Assembly (NCBI RefSeq): GCF_023631325.1 | Contig: NZ_JALQDG010000003.1 | Span: forward strand, 372,001 to 436,000 | Source of the DNA: Caballeronia sp. INDeC2 | GTDB lineage: Bacteria > Pseudomonadota > Gammaproteobacteria > Burkholderiales > Burkholderiaceae | Direction: 5' to 3' | Length of the DNA stretch: 64,000 nt | Shown: one piece after another, positions 55,233 through 64,000 of the stretch | How the letters are laid out: every line of letters begins with the position of its first letter | Position numbering within the stretch: the first letter of the stretch is position 1 | Made by a program: the position numbers and the translations under genes | The notes under the pieces: model-generated | The model's database searches: none | The model's input: the letters and a program-made list of their open reading frames with translations, nothing else | Told to the model about the DNA's origin: nothing

Positions 55233-56090
55233 TTAACCCTTCACCGCGCCGGCCGTCAGCCCGCGCACGAAATAACGTCCGGCGATCATGTAGACGAGAA
55301 TCGTCGGCAATGCGGCGATGATCGCGCCCGCCATGTCGACGTTGTATTCCTTCACGCCCGTCGACGTGTTCACCAGGTTGTTCAGCGCCACCGTGATCGG
55401 CATGGAATCCACCCCCGAAAACACGATGCCGAACAGGAAGTCGTTCCAGATCTGCGTGAATTGCCAGATCAGGCACACCATGAAGATCGGCAGCGACACC
55501 GGCAGCAGGATCTTCGTGAAGATCGTGAAGAAACCCGCGCCGTCGATGCGCGCCGCCTTCACGAGCTCGGCCGGAATGCTCACGTAGAAGTTGCGGAAGA
55601 ACATCGTCGTGAACGCGATGCCGTAGATCACGTGGACGAGCACGAGGCCGGTCGTCGTGTTCGACAGGCCGAGAAAACCTTGCAGGCGCGCCATCGGAAG
55701 AAGAATCGCCTGGAAGGGGATGAAGCAGCCGACGAGCAGCATCGTGAACAGGCCGTCCGCGCCGCGAAAGCGCCAGTGCGTGAGCACATAGCCATTGAAC
55801 GCGCCTATGAACGACGAGATCAGCACGGCCGGAATTACCATGCGCACGGAGTTCATGAAGAACGGCTGCATGCCGTCGCAGCGCACGCCGGTACACGCTT
55901 CCTGCCATGCCTTGACCCATGGCGCGAAGGTGACGTGCGTCGGCGGCGTGAGCAGGTTGCCCGTGCGAAGCTGGTCGAGATCCTTGAAGGACGTCGACAG
56001 CATCACGTAGATCGGGAACAGGAAGTAAAGCGCGAACAGGATGAGCACCGCGTAGATGACGGCGCGGCTCAAGGTCATCTTAGGCTGCAT
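55233..56090 (-). CDS. Carbohydrate ABC transporter permease (MalG type)
   Basis: 285 residues, six transmembrane segments. A large periplasmic loop with two Cys (EACTGVRCDGM) lies near 65-75. The cytoplasmic EAA loop ELVKAARIDGAGFFTIFTKILLP, near 190-212, couples to the ATPase. The start overlaps the upstream permease gene by 11 bases. Confidence 0.92.
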   Translation of the reverse strand: MQPKMTLSRAVIYAVLILFALYFLFPIYVMLSTSFKDLDQLRTGNLLTPPTHVTFAPWVKAWQEACTGVRCDGMQPFFMNSVRMVIPAVLISSFIGAFNGYVLTHWRFRGADGLFTMLLVGCFIPFQAILLPMARLQGFLGLSNTTTGLVLVHVIYGIAFTTMFFRNFYVSIPAELVKAARIDGAGFFTIFTKILLPVSLPIFMVCLIWQFTQIWNDFLFGIVFSGVDSMPITVALNNLVNTSTGVKEYNVDMAGAIIAALPTILVYMIAGRYFVRGLTAGAVKG

Positions 56091-57018
56091 TGCGGGTGCT
56101 CCTCGATTCGAGATACATGAGCGGCACGAGCACCGCGACGACCGTGGCGAGCATCATCATCGACGATGCGGCGCCCACGCCCAACTGACCGCGGTTGAAC
56201 GAAAACGTGTACATGAAGATCGCAGGCAGCGACGACGACGTGCCCGGTCCGCCCGCCGTCAACGCGACGACGAGGTCGAAGGTCTTGATCGTGATGTGGC
56301 AGAGAATCAGCAGCACGGAGAAGAACACCGGCCGCATGCTCGGAATCACGATCTTGCGGTAGATGGTCGGCAAACCCGCGCCGTCCATCTGCGCGGCCTT
56401 GAAGATTTCGCTGTCGACGCCGCGCAGGCCGGCGAGGAAGAGCGCCATCACGAAGCCAGTCGATTGCCAAACGGCCGCGATCACGACGCAAAAAATCGCC
56501 TTGTCCGGGTCGCCCAGCCAGTTGAACGAGAAGCTCGTCCAGCCCCAGTCGTGGAACACTTTTTCGAGGCCCAGGCCGGGGTTCAGAATCCACTGCCACG
56601 CGGTGCCCGTCACGATGAACGAGAGCGCCATCGGGTAGAGGAAGATCGCGCGCAATGCGCCTTCGTTGCGGATCTTCTGGTCGAGAAGGATCGCGAGGAA
56701 AAGGCCGAGGAAAACGCAAATCGCGATGAACGGAATGCCGAACCAGCCGAGATTGGCGGCGGAAGTCCACCAGACGTCGTTGGCGAAGAGCTGTCGATAA
56801 CGGTCGAAGCCCGCGAAATCGTAGCGCGGCATGAGCCGCGATTCCGAGAGCGACAGATACCCGGTAATGGCGATGAAGCCGTAGACGAAAACGAGCGCGA
56901 TCACGACGCTGGGAGCGAGCACCAGCTTCGGAATCAGGCGATCGGCGAATGCCGCCGTCGGTGAGGCGCGACGGGGCGGGTTTTGCGGCTTTTTGTCCGC
57001 GGTGATGGAGGCAGTCAC
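56080..57018 (-). CDS. Carbohydrate ABC transporter permease (MalF type)
   Basis: 312 residues with an N-terminal cytoplasmic extension (MTASITADKKPQNPPRRASP) and six transmembrane segments. The EAA loop, EIFKAAQMDGAGLPTIYRKIVIP, is near 223-245. Partner of the MalG-type permease. A very stable hairpin separates it from the binding-protein gene upstream. Confidence 0.92.
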   Translation of the reverse strand: MTASITADKKPQNPPRRASPTAAFADRLIPKLVLAPSVVIALVFVYGFIAITGYLSLSESRLMPRYDFAGFDRYRQLFANDVWWTSAANLGWFGIPFIAICVFLGLFLAILLDQKIRNEGALRAIFLYPMALSFIVTGTAWQWILNPGLGLEKVFHDWGWTSFSFNWLGDPDKAIFCVVIAAVWQSTGFVMALFLAGLRGVDSEIFKAAQMDGAGLPTIYRKIVIPSMRPVFFSVLLILCHITIKTFDLVVALTAGGPGTSSSLPAIFMYTFSFNRGQLGVGAASSMMMLATVVAVLVPLMYLESRSTRNAA

Positions 57019-57145
57019 GACTCGACTCCTGGAAGATGCGCCGGCGCTTTCGTGCGTTTAGGTGCACTGATTTGCGCTTCTGTGGCGAATGCCTGCTGGC
57101 GCTGAAAGATGCGACGTTACAGATGCAGTCCTGCTTCGTCTTGCG

Positions 57146-57181
57146 CCGCCCGGCGCGCGCATGGGCGCGCGCGCCGGGCGG
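57146..57181 (-). other. Very stable intercistronic hairpin in the sugar ABC operon
   Basis: A perfect 15-bp GC-only stem (57146-57160 with 57167-57181) and a 6-base loop, starting nine bases after the binding-protein stop codon. There is no T-run, so it is more likely an mRNA-stabilising or partial read-through element that raises binding-protein expression above that of the permeases. Confidence 0.7.
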
Positions 57182-57189
57182 AAACTGCC

Positions 57190-58443
57190 TTACTTCGTCT
57201 TGGCGGCGTTCGCGAGCGCGGCGACCGCGCTCTTCGAATCCTGCGACGAATTCATGAACTTCGTCACGACGTCGGTCATGGCGCCGGCGACGGCGTCGCC
57301 CTGAGCCATGCCGTGCGCGAGCGACGGAACATAGCCGCCCGACTTGATCGCCGTCTGTTCATCAGAGTAGGACTTCTTCGCGCAGTCGTCGAACTTGTCC
57401 ATCGGCACGCCGAGACGCACCGGGATCGACCCCTTGTTCAGGCTGAACTGCTCCTGGAACTCCGGCGTCATGATGGTCTTCGCGAGCGCGAGCTGGCCCG
57501 GTGTCGCGGCCTTCTGGCCCTTCTGCTGGAAGAACACGAACGAGTCGACGTTGAAGGTATAGGCCTTTTCCGTGCCCGGCACCGGCGCGCAGATGTAGTC
57601 CGAACCCGCCTTCTTGTTCGCGCCGGCGAATTCGCCCTTCGCCCAGTCGCCCATGAACTGCATACCGGCCTTGCCGTTGATGACCATGGCCGTGGCGAGG
57701 TTCCAGTCACGGCCCGTGCGGCCGCTGTCGAAGTAGCCCTGGATCTTGCGGACCGTGTCGAACACCTGAACCATCTTGTCCGAGGTCAGCGTCTTCTGGT
57801 CGAGATCGACGATCGCCTTCTTGTAGAAGTCCGCACCCTGCGACAGCACGACGTCTTCCCACAGCGTCAGGTCTTGCCACGGCTGGCCGCCCATCGCGAT
57901 CGGCATGATGCCCGCGGCCTTCATCTTGTCGGCGACCTGGAAGAACTCGTTCCAGTTCGTCGGCACCTTGCCGCCGGCCTTGTCCAGCGCGGCCTTGTTG
58001 ATGTACAGCCAGTTCACGCGGTGCACCGAGAACGGCGCCGCGACGTAGTGGCCGTCCGCATGGATGATCTTGTCGATTTCAGGCGGCAGGTTCTTCTTCC
58101 AGTCGCCCGCGACGGAATCGATCGGCACGAGCACGCCTTGCTCTGCCCATTCCTGGATCAGCGGACCCTTGATCTGCGCCGCCGACGGCGCGTTGCCCGA
58201 GATCACCTGCGTCTTCAGTGCGGTCATCGCGGCCGCGCCCGCGCCGCCCGCGACAGCGAAGTCCTTCCAGGTGTAACCCTGCTTCGTCATGTCGTCCTTC
58301 AGCACGCCGACAGCCTTGGATTCGCCGCCGGACGTCCACCAGTGCAGCACGGAAACGGCTTCGGCAGCCTGCACCGCCGACGCCGTCGCGCCGCACAGAA
58401 GACCTGCGGCGCACAGCGCGCCCATGAGCTTACGGACTTTCAT
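57190..58443 (-). CDS. Sugar ABC transporter substrate-binding protein (glucose GtsA-like)
   Basis: 417 residues with a signal peptide (MKVRKLMGALCAAGLLCGAT, cleavage near VQA-AEAVSVLHWW). It belongs to the family 1 extracellular solute-binding proteins: LHWWTSGGESKAVGVLKDD near 32-50 and APFSVHRVNWLYINKAALDKAG near 135-156. The resemblance to pseudomonad glucose-binding proteins and the divergent glucose-6-phosphate genes suggest glucose/mannose. The ATG has GGAGATAA upstream. First gene of its operon. Confidence 0.9.
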   Translation of the reverse strand: MKVRKLMGALCAAGLLCGATASAVQAAEAVSVLHWWTSGGESKAVGVLKDDMTKQGYTWKDFAVAGGAGAAAMTALKTQVISGNAPSAAQIKGPLIQEWAEQGVLVPIDSVAGDWKKNLPPEIDKIIHADGHYVAAPFSVHRVNWLYINKAALDKAGGKVPTNWNEFFQVADKMKAAGIMPIAMGGQPWQDLTLWEDVVLSQGADFYKKAIVDLDQKTLTSDKMVQVFDTVRKIQGYFDSGRTGRDWNLATAMVINGKAGMQFMGDWAKGEFAGANKKAGSDYICAPVPGTEKAYTFNVDSFVFFQQKGQKAATPGQLALAKTIMTPEFQEQFSLNKGSIPVRLGVPMDKFDDCAKKSYSDEQTAIKSGGYVPSLAHGMAQGDAVAGAMTDVVTKFMNSSQDSKSAVAALANAAKTK

Positions 58444-59028
58444 TGTTTATCTCCTCCAGACACCTGAACAAGAAACGATTGGCTCCCGATGCCGCCAGAA
58501 GCATGGGTAAGAAGCGGTTGTCAAAAAAACGGTAAAACTGGATGGCCGGAAATCGGCGGTGTCGGCGGGGAAGCGGGCAGCGCGAGTCACCACGAACGCA
58601 GCGTGCCGGGCCGGCAGACCGATGTACGGCCGCACGGCTCTCAAGAGATGAGTGGGTTGAATCGCAACGGCTGTCTCCTCTTTTGATTTTTGCCCGGTTG
58701 TTCAAGCCTTGCCCCGAAGGGCCCGCTCGACAACGAGGCGCGAGGCCGGGCGCACCGGAATCGCAAGGCACGCCTTCCGTAGAAAGCGGCAAGCCGCGGG
58801 CTCCGTTAACATGCGCACAGAACGTCTGGCCGGAAAAAGCTGTCTCCAGATGGGTCTGGTTGACATCTCTAATTTTCGGTCGATGACATTTCCTCTTGAT
58901 TTGGATTGTAGTTAAACTACAATTCAGTGTCAAAAAAAATTTTATCGGACTACGGGCTCATCGTGGTCTCATTGGGCGGCACGCCCCGATTCGACTCACA
59001 TCCAGTTCTCGAACCCTCGTTCAGACTC
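58444..59028. other. Divergent promoter region between sugar ABC operon and zwf
   Basis: About 585 bases without a supported gene. The minus-strand side carries the ABC-operon ribosome binding site (GGAGATAA). The plus-strand side carries the zwf promoter and HexR-type operator at 58896-58923. I found no second copy of the operator near the ABC promoter. Confidence 0.6.
58896..58923 (+). promoter_or_regulatory. zwf promoter overlapped by a perfect HexR-type operator
   Basis: -35 TTGATT (58896-58901), 16-base spacer, -10 TACAAT (58918-58923). The palindrome ATTGTAGTTAAACTACAAT (58905-58923, centre A at 58914) is perfect over 19 bases and covers the spacer and -10. It matches the TTGT-N9-ACAA form of known HexR sites. 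Binding by the HexR-like half of the product of 61310-63220 would block the promoter. Confidence 0.8.
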
Positions 59029-60489
59029 ATGCAAAGCGACTCGAACTTCATCTTCGTACTCTTCGGCGGCACCGGGGATCTCTCCATGCGCAAGATTTTG
59101 CCCGCGCTGTTCGAGGCGCATCGCGCGGGTCTGCTCAATCCGTCGGGCAGGATCGTGTCGGTCGCGCGCGAAGCCATGGAACAAGCCGAATACCGCGCCT
59201 GGGTCGAGAGTCACGTGAAACCGCACGTGTCCAAAGAAGGTCTCGACGAAGCCGTCTGGCGCAGCTTTCTCGACCGCTTTCAGTACGTCGGGCTCGACCT
59301 CGGGCGCGCGGAAGATTTCGTCGTGCTGCGCGACGTGCTCGCCCAATTCGACGGCACGCGCGTCTTCTATCTCGCGACCGGCCCGAAGCTCTTCGTGCCG
59401 ATCTGCCGCGCGCTCGCCGATGTGGGCTTGAACCAGAACTCGCGCATCGTGCTCGAGAAGCCGCTCGGCTACGACCTGAAATCGTCGAACGCGATCAACG
59501 ACGCCGTCGGCGAAATCTTCCAGGAAGAGCAGATCTACCGGATCGATCACTATCTCGGCAAGGAGCCGGTGCAGAACCTGCTCGCGCTGCGCTTCGGCAA
59601 CGCGCTGTTCGAGCCGCTGTGGCGCCGCGAGTGGGTCGAGAGCATCCAGATAACGATCGCGGAAGAGCTGGGCGTGGAAGCGCGCGGCGACTTCTACGAC
59701 AATACGGGCGCGCTGCGCGACATGGTGCAGAACCATTTGCTGCAACTGCTTTCCATCGTGACGATGGAACCGCCGCACTCGATGGACTCCGACTCCGTGC
59801 GCGACGAGAAACTGCGCGTGCTGCGGGCGCTCAAGCCCATCGACGAGCGCGACATCAGCCGCGTCGCGGTGCGCGGGCAATATCATGCGGGTGTCATTCG
59901 CGGCGCGTCGGTGCCGGCATATGCGACCGAGCCGGGGGTGCGTCCCGACAGCACGACGGAAACCTTCGTCGCGCTGAAGGTGGAAATCGAGAACTGGCGC
60001 TGGGCTGGCGTGCCTTTTTTCCTGCGCACGGGCAAGCGGCTCGCGGACCGCGTCGCGGAGATCGTCGTGAATTTTCGCGCGGTGCCGCATTCGGCGCTCG
60101 GCGCGAACGCGTTGCGCGCGGGCGCGAACCGTCTCGTGATCCGGTTGCAGCCCAACGAATCCATCCGCCTGTATTGCCTGGCGAAACAGCCCGGCGAGGG
60201 CATGAATCTCGCGAGCGTGCATCTGGATCTCGCGTTCGATCAGTTCTTCAAGGAAGGACAGATGGAGGCGTATCAGCGCCTGTTGCTGGACGTGATTCAC
60301 GGCCGCCTCGCGCTCTTCGTGCGGCGCGACGAGCAGGAAGCGGCGTGGCGCTGGGTCGAGCCGATCCTGAATGCGTGGGCATCGGGCACGAACAAGCCGA
60401 AGCCTTACGCGGCGGGCACGTGGGGACCGGCGGCGTCGAGCGCGATGCTCGCGCAGGCCGGCACGTGCTGGCTCGAAGAAGAAAACTGA
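59029..60489 (+). CDS. zwf: Glucose-6-phosphate 1-dehydrogenase
   Basis: Oxidises glucose 6-phosphate to 6-phosphogluconolactone with NAD(P), the entry to the Entner-Doudoroff and pentose phosphate routes. 486 residues from ATG 59029 (MQSDSNFIFVLFGGTGDLSMR); the open frame from 58927 begins at the predicted transcription start and is rejected. FGGTGDLS is the nucleotide-binding start, EKPLGYDL is near 145, and the active-site His lies in RIDHYLGKEPVQNL near 170. It is regulated through the HexR-type operator upstream. Confidence 0.95.
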   Translation: MQSDSNFIFVLFGGTGDLSMRKILPALFEAHRAGLLNPSGRIVSVAREAMEQAEYRAWVESHVKPHVSKEGLDEAVWRSFLDRFQYVGLDLGRAEDFVVLRDVLAQFDGTRVFYLATGPKLFVPICRALADVGLNQNSRIVLEKPLGYDLKSSNAINDAVGEIFQEEQIYRIDHYLGKEPVQNLLALRFGNALFEPLWRREWVESIQITIAEELGVEARGDFYDNTGALRDMVQNHLLQLLSIVTMEPPHSMDSDSVRDEKLRVLRALKPIDERDISRVAVRGQYHAGVIRGASVPAYATEPGVRPDSTTETFVALKVEIENWRWAGVPFFLRTGKRLADRVAEIVVNFRAVPHSALGANALRAGANRLVIRLQPNESIRLYCLAKQPGEGMNLASVHLDLAFDQFFKEGQMEAYQRLLLDVIHGRLALFVRRDEQEAAWRWVEPILNAWASGTNKPKPYAAGTWGPAASSAMLAQAGTCWLEEEN

Positions 60490-60618
60490 TGGCATGACGC
60501 CGACGCGGCCCGTAAGAGGCGCGCGGCGAGCATGGGGAATACAAGAGACCGCTTCGCCCGTCGTTGCCATGGACCGGGCAGCAAGCGGATCGATAAACCA
60601 GAACAAGCAGGAGGAGCA

Positions 60619-61329
60619 ATGATCGAGCTTCGCACTTTCGACGATCCGCGCGCCCACTCGGACGCGCTGGCGAAAGCCGTGAGCGACGCGCTTAAAGCGT
60701 CTTTGGCGGCGAGGGGCGCGGCATCGGCCGACGCCACGGGACAAACCGCTCACGCCACGCTCGCGGTGTCGGGCGGCACGAGCCCGAAGCCGTTCTTGCA
60801 GACGCTTTCGCGCGAGCCCCTCGACTGGGCGCACATCGACGTGACGCTCGTCGACGATCGCTGGGTGCCCGAGGCCGATTCCGCGAGCAACGCGCAGCTC
60901 GTGCGCAATACGCTGTTGCAGAACGCGGGCGCGTCGGCGTATTTTCTGCCGCTCGTGGACACCGCCAAGCCGCTGGAAACGCACATCGCCGAATTGAACG
61001 CCGATCCGCGCCGCCGTCTGCCGGATGTCGCCGTGCTCGGCATGGGCGAGGACGGCCACACGGCCTCGATATTCGCCGACGCGCCCGAGTGGGATGCCGC
61101 GATCTCGACGCCCGAGCGCTTCATCGCCGTGCATCCGGGCGCGGCGCCGCACGCGCGCGTGAGCTTGTCGATGTCGGCGCTGAAGCAGATCGGACAGTTG
61201 TATCTCTTCATCGCCGGTCAGAAGAAGCTCGACGTATTGAACGCGGCGCTCGCCGCCCCGCAAAAGAACGCCATCTCGACGCTGGCCCACGCTGAAGGAG
61301 TGAAGCTCGATGTCTACTGGTGTGCATAA
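60619..61329 (+). CDS. pgl: 6-phosphogluconolactonase
   Basis: Hydrolyses the Zwf product to 6-phosphogluconate. 236 residues from ATG 60619 with GGAGGAG six bases before it; an in-frame extension to 60532 is rejected. [13 protein letters not shown] near 52-64, [14 protein letters not shown] near 79-92 and [13 protein letters not shown] near 139-151 are the family motifs. It overlaps the next gene by 20 bases. Confidence 0.94.
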   Translation: MIELRTFDDPRAHSDALAKAVSDALKASLAARGAASADATGQTAHATLAVSGGTSPKPFLQTLSREPLDWAHIDVTLVDDRWVPEADSASNAQLVRNTLLQNAGASAYFLPLVDTAKPLETHIAELNADPRRRLPDVAVLGMGEDGHTASIFADAPEWDAAISTPERFIAVHPGAAPHARVSLSMSALKQIGQLYLFIAGQKKLDVLNAALAAPQKNAISTLAHAEGVKLDVYWCA

Positions 61330-63220
61330 GACCGCGACTCAGCACGCCGACGGACCGCGGCTTCTCGCCGATATCGGCGGCACGAACGCGCGCTTCGCGC
61401 TGGAGACCGCGCCTGGTGAGATCGGGCAGATCCGTGTGTATCCGGGGGCCGACTACCCCGGCATCGCGGAGGTGATGCAGCAGTATCTGAAGGACACGAA
61501 GGTCGGCCGCGTCAATCATGCGGCGATCGCGATCGCCAATCCTGTCGACGGCGATCACGTGAAGATGACCAATCACGACTGGAGCTTTTCGATCGAGGCG
61601 ACGCGCCGTGCGCTCGGCTTCGATACGCTGCTCGTCGTGAACGACTTCACCGCGCTCGCGATGGCGCTGCCCGGCCTGACCGATGCGCAGCGCGAGCAGG
61701 TCGGCGGCGGCTCGCGCCGGCAGAACAGCGTGATCGGCCTGCTCGGGCCGGGCACGGGGCTGGGCGTGTCGGGCCTGATTCCGGCGGACGATCGCTGGAT
61801 CGCGCTCGGCAGCGAAGGCGGCCACGCCACGTTCTCGCCGTTCGACGAACGCGAAGACGTCGTGATGCGCTATGCGCGCCGCAAGTTTCCGCACGTATCG
61901 TTCGAGCGCGTGTGCGCCGGGCAAGGGCTCGAACTGATCTACCGGGCGCTGGCGGAGCGCGACAACGTCACGGTCGCCGACGACTTCAGCGCCGCCGACG
62001 TCACGCACCGCGCCTTGCAGGGTGAAGCGCTCGCGCTCGAAGTGGTGAACTGCTTCTGCGCCATCCTCGGCACGTTCTCCGGCAATATCGCGGTGACGCT
62101 GGGCGCGCTGGGCGGCATCTATATCGGCGGCGGCATCGTGCTGAAGCTCGGCGAACTGTTCCACAAGTCGCCGTTTCGCGAGCGTTTCGAAGCGAAGGGG
62201 CGCTTTCAGCAATATTTGTCGGGCATTCCCACGTACATCATCACGGCGGAATATCCGGCGTTTCTCGGCGTGTCCGCGATTCTCTCCGAGCAGCTGTCGA
62301 ATCGCGCGAACAGCGGTTCGTCGGCGGTGTTCGAACGCATCCGTCAGATGCGAGATGCGTTGACGCCCGCAGAGCGGCGGGTCGCCGATCTCGCGCTCAA
62401 TCATCCGCGCTCGATCATCAACGATCCGATCATCGACATTGCGCGCAAGGCGGACGTGAGCCAGCCAACCGTGATTCGCTTTTGCCGCTCGCTCGGCTGC
62501 CAGGGTTTGTCCGATTTCAAGCTGAAGCTCGCGACGGGCCTGACCGGCACGATTCCGGTGAGCCACAGCCAGGTGCATCTCGGCGACACGGCCACCGATT
62601 TCGGCGCGAAGGTGCTCGACAACACCGTGTCCGCGATCCTGCAGTTACGCGAGCATCTGAACTTCGAAAACGTCGAGCGCGCGATCGATATCCTGAACGG
62701 CGCGCGGCGCATCGAGTTTTACGGGCTCGGGAATTCGAACATCGTCGCGCAGGACGCGCACTACAAGTTCTTCCGCTTCGGCATTCCGACCATCGCGTAC
62801 GGCGATCTGTACATGCAGGCGGCCTCCGCGGCGCTGCTCGGCAAGGGCGATGTGATCGTGGCTGTGTCGAAGTCGGGCAGGGCGCCCGAGCTTTTGCGCG
62901 TGCTCGAAGTGGCGATGCAACAGGGCGCGACGGTTATTGCGATCACGTCGAGCAACACGCCGCTCGCCAAGCGCGCGACGGTGGCGCTGGAGACGGATCA
63001 CATCGAGATTCGCGAGTCGCAGCTTTCGATGATCTCGCGCATCCTGCATCTCGTGATCATCGACATTCTCGCGGTCGGCGTGGCGATTCGCCGGGCCGCG
63101 CCGAAGCCGGGCGCGAAGATCGGCGAGACGGTCGCGAAAGCGCGTCAATCGAGCGATGACGATGCCGCAGCCGTGCTCGACTGGCTGAGCCACGGCGCGT
63201 CGGGCATGGCGCGCGATTAG
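61310..63220 (+). CDS. Glucokinase fused to RpiR/HexR-type transcriptional regulator
   Basis: 636 residues. Residues 1-335 are glucokinase ([13 protein letters not shown] phosphate loop near 18-30, [12 protein letters not shown] near 145). Residues about 340-420 form the RpiR helix-turn-helix, with the DNA-reading segment [20 protein letters not shown]. Residues about 460-600 are a SIS sugar-phosphate domain ([20 protein letters not shown] and [19 protein letters not shown]). One protein thus phosphorylates glucose and probably represses zwf through the operator at 58905, with an Entner-Doudoroff intermediate such as KDPG as inducer. Start ATG 61310 with AAGGAG upstream. Confidence 0.93.
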   Translation: MSTGVHKTATQHADGPRLLADIGGTNARFALETAPGEIGQIRVYPGADYPGIAEVMQQYLKDTKVGRVNHAAIAIANPVDGDHVKMTNHDWSFSIEATRRALGFDTLLVVNDFTALAMALPGLTDAQREQVGGGSRRQNSVIGLLGPGTGLGVSGLIPADDRWIALGSEGGHATFSPFDEREDVVMRYARRKFPHVSFERVCAGQGLELIYRALAERDNVTVADDFSAADVTHRALQGEALALEVVNCFCAILGTFSGNIAVTLGALGGIYIGGGIVLKLGELFHKSPFRERFEAKGRFQQYLSGIPTYIITAEYPAFLGVSAILSEQLSNRANSGSSAVFERIRQMRDALTPAERRVADLALNHPRSIINDPIIDIARKADVSQPTVIRFCRSLGCQGLSDFKLKLATGLTGTIPVSHSQVHLGDTATDFGAKVLDNTVSAILQLREHLNFENVERAIDILNGARRIEFYGLGNSNIVAQDAHYKFFRFGIPTIAYGDLYMQAASAALLGKGDVIVAVSKSGRAPELLRVLEVAMQQGATVIAITSSNTPLAKRATVALETDHIEIRESQLSMISRILHLVIIDILAVGVAIRRAAPKPGAKIGETVAKARQSSDDDAAAVLDWLSHGASGMARD

Positions 63221-63239
63221 CCGCGCTCTCGCGTCAAGG

Positions 63240-63275
63240 AAAAAGGCCGCCGATGTGAACATCGGCGGCCTTTTT
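63240..63275 (+). terminator. Terminator of the zwf-pgl-glk/hexR operon
   Basis: 12-bp perfect stem GGCCGCCGATGT/ACATCGGCGGCC with a two-base centre, flanked by AAAAA and TTTTT. Confidence 0.92.
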
Positions 63276-63292
63276 CATGGGCTTTCTCGGCC

Positions 63293-63323
63293 AAAAAAAG
63301 TGCGATCCGCGTTTGGATCGCAC
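63293..63323 (-). terminator. Terminator of the second porin gene
   Basis: 9-bp stem GTGCGATCC/GGATCGCAC with a 6-base loop; the A-run at 63293-63299 gives a T-run on the minus strand. Confidence 0.88.
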
Positions 63324-63390
63324 CGCCGGTCGCCGCTCGCAGTAGCGTGAAACTCTCTCTTTGAAGCTAAGGCGCGTTTAGCTTCGCCGA

Positions 63391-64000
63391 TCAGAACGAA
63401 TGCTGGATGCCCGCATAGACGCCGCTCTGGCTGTGGCCGGCGAGCGGGTTGTCCGTCGCGGCGGACGAGCCGAAATCGTTGGCGTTCAGGCCGTAGTTCG
63501 CGGTCTTGCTGTTGCGCACGGTTGCAACTTGCAGATCGAGCAGGGTGCGCTTTGACAGGTTGTACGAACCACCGAGGGTGTAGATGGTCGCGTTGCCCGC
63601 GCCGTTGTTGCCGTTGACGTGATAAACCGCGCCGATCAGTGCCGCGGCCGGTGTCATCTGCCACGTGACGCCGCCCCATTCGTGATCGAGTGCGGTCGGC
63701 TGACCGGGCAATTGACCCGTCATGCCAGACGTGCGGATCGCCTGATAGCCTCCTTGCAGCTTGAACTGGCCGAGGAACACGTTGAGCATCGCGGTGTACT
63801 CGCGCGAATACGAGTAGGCGCCGTTGTTCAGGCCGTAGTCGCCGCCGAGCGTGCCGTCCGCCCGATTGCGGATCTCGTCATAAAGACCGCGCACCTGGAA
63901 GATCGGCGACGTGTACGTGATCTGCGCGCCCGCTTCACGGCCTTGCGCGGTGGTGCCGTTACCGTTCCAGTTGGTCGCGTTGGAGAACGCGTACTGGCCG
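63391..64000 (-). CDS. Gram-negative porin, C-terminal part (5' end outside window)
   Basis: The frame stays open to the window edge, so about 203 C-terminal residues are visible. Beta-strand-rich, Gly/Asn/Tyr-rich sequence (GGDYGLNNGAYSYSREYTAM, AAALIGAVYHVNGNNGAGNA) ending YAGIQHSF, with the terminal Phe of outer-membrane barrels. It is of the same general family as the porin at 514-1656 but clearly a different member. Its place beside the sugar operon suggests, without proof, a sugar-permeable channel. Confidence 0.92.
   Translation of the reverse strand, partial: GQYAFSNATNWNGNGTTAQGREAGAQITYTSPIFQVRGLYDEIRNRADGTLGGDYGLNNGAYSYSREYTAMLNVFLGQFKLQGGYQAIRTSGMTGQLPGQPTALDHEWGGVTWQMTPAAALIGAVYHVNGNNGAGNATIYTLGGSYNLSKRTLLDLQVATVRNSKTANYGLNANDFGSSAATDNPLAGHSQSGVYAGIQHSF

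Noticed and set aside
58444..58700. Second HexR operator at the sugar ABC promoter
   Set aside because: TTGTC and TTGTT stretches occur but without the symmetric ACAA half at the right spacing.

Overview
The window looks like chromosomal DNA of a beta-proteobacterium of the Burkholderiaceae, closest in style to Burkholderia, Paraburkholderia or Caballeronia. The grounds are the very high GC content and third-position bias, the family of Gram-negative porins at both ends, a glucokinase fused to an RpiR/HexR-type regulator, the rib-nusB-hemL neighbourhood, and many housekeeping genes (greB, fbp, pepN, dsbB, hemN, uppP, trmB, ubiD, zwf, pgl). There are two tRNA genes (Thr-CGU and Gly-CCC) and no rRNA, IS element, prophage or CRISPR array.

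Layout. 1-1656: the 3' end of greB and a porin gene sharing a terminator. 1657-3035: a long, partly AT-rich gap with a candidate small RNA. 3036-5153: an exonuclease/GIY-YIG fusion, a secreted chorismate mutase-like protein and a 49-codon gene. 5154-5864: AT-rich DNA with an inverted-repeat element next to tRNA-Thr. 5918-9770: fbp and pepN. 9992-10708: a DUF4136 lipoprotein. 10918-18159: a seven-gene, tightly packed plus-strand operon that reads as a complete 2-aminoethylphosphonate (AEP) pathway plus lipid head-group activation and transfer. 18182-18619: a secreted small protein. 18767-27490: a minus-strand purine salvage/catabolism operon (xdhA, xdhB, xdhC, adenine deaminase, purine permease, guanine deaminase). 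27748-34859: dsbB, an amidase, hemN, a YkgJ-type protein, a DUF1439 protein, uppP, trmB, tRNA-Gly, yggT. 34860-37536: a gene-poor stretch, two small proteins and a threonine dehydratase-like enzyme. 37547-40810: ubiD, an asparaginase-like protein and a LysE-type exporter. 41398-42546: a lytic transglycosylase with a long leader. 42614-49172: aminotransferase, nusB, ribH, ribBA, ribE, ribD, hemL. 49323-53810: an EVE-like protein, a Bcr/CflA-type exporter and a prolyl oligopeptidase, with a structured intergenic candidate RNA between the last two. 54068-63220: a sugar ABC importer divergent from zwf-pgl-glk/hexR, with a perfect HexR-type operator at the zwf promoter. 63391-64000: the 3' part of a second porin gene.

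The most interesting system is the 10918-18159 operon. PEP mutase, phosphonopyruvate decarboxylase and AEP transaminase make AEP. A nucleotidyltransferase resembling phosphonoalkyl cytidylyltransferases could make CMP-AEP. A CDP-alcohol phosphotransferase with a fully intact catalytic motif could place AEP on a lipid, a 2-oxoglutarate/Fe(II) oxygenase could modify it, and an LPG-synthase-TM/HpnL-type membrane protein could move it across the membrane. Together this predicts a bacterial phosphonolipid made by a Kennedy-pathway-like route. Two candidate structured RNAs (about 2072-2155 plus strand and about 51577-51235 minus strand) and the HexR operator at 58905-58923 are the best non-coding observations. 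All assignments come from reading the sequence; no database search was run.
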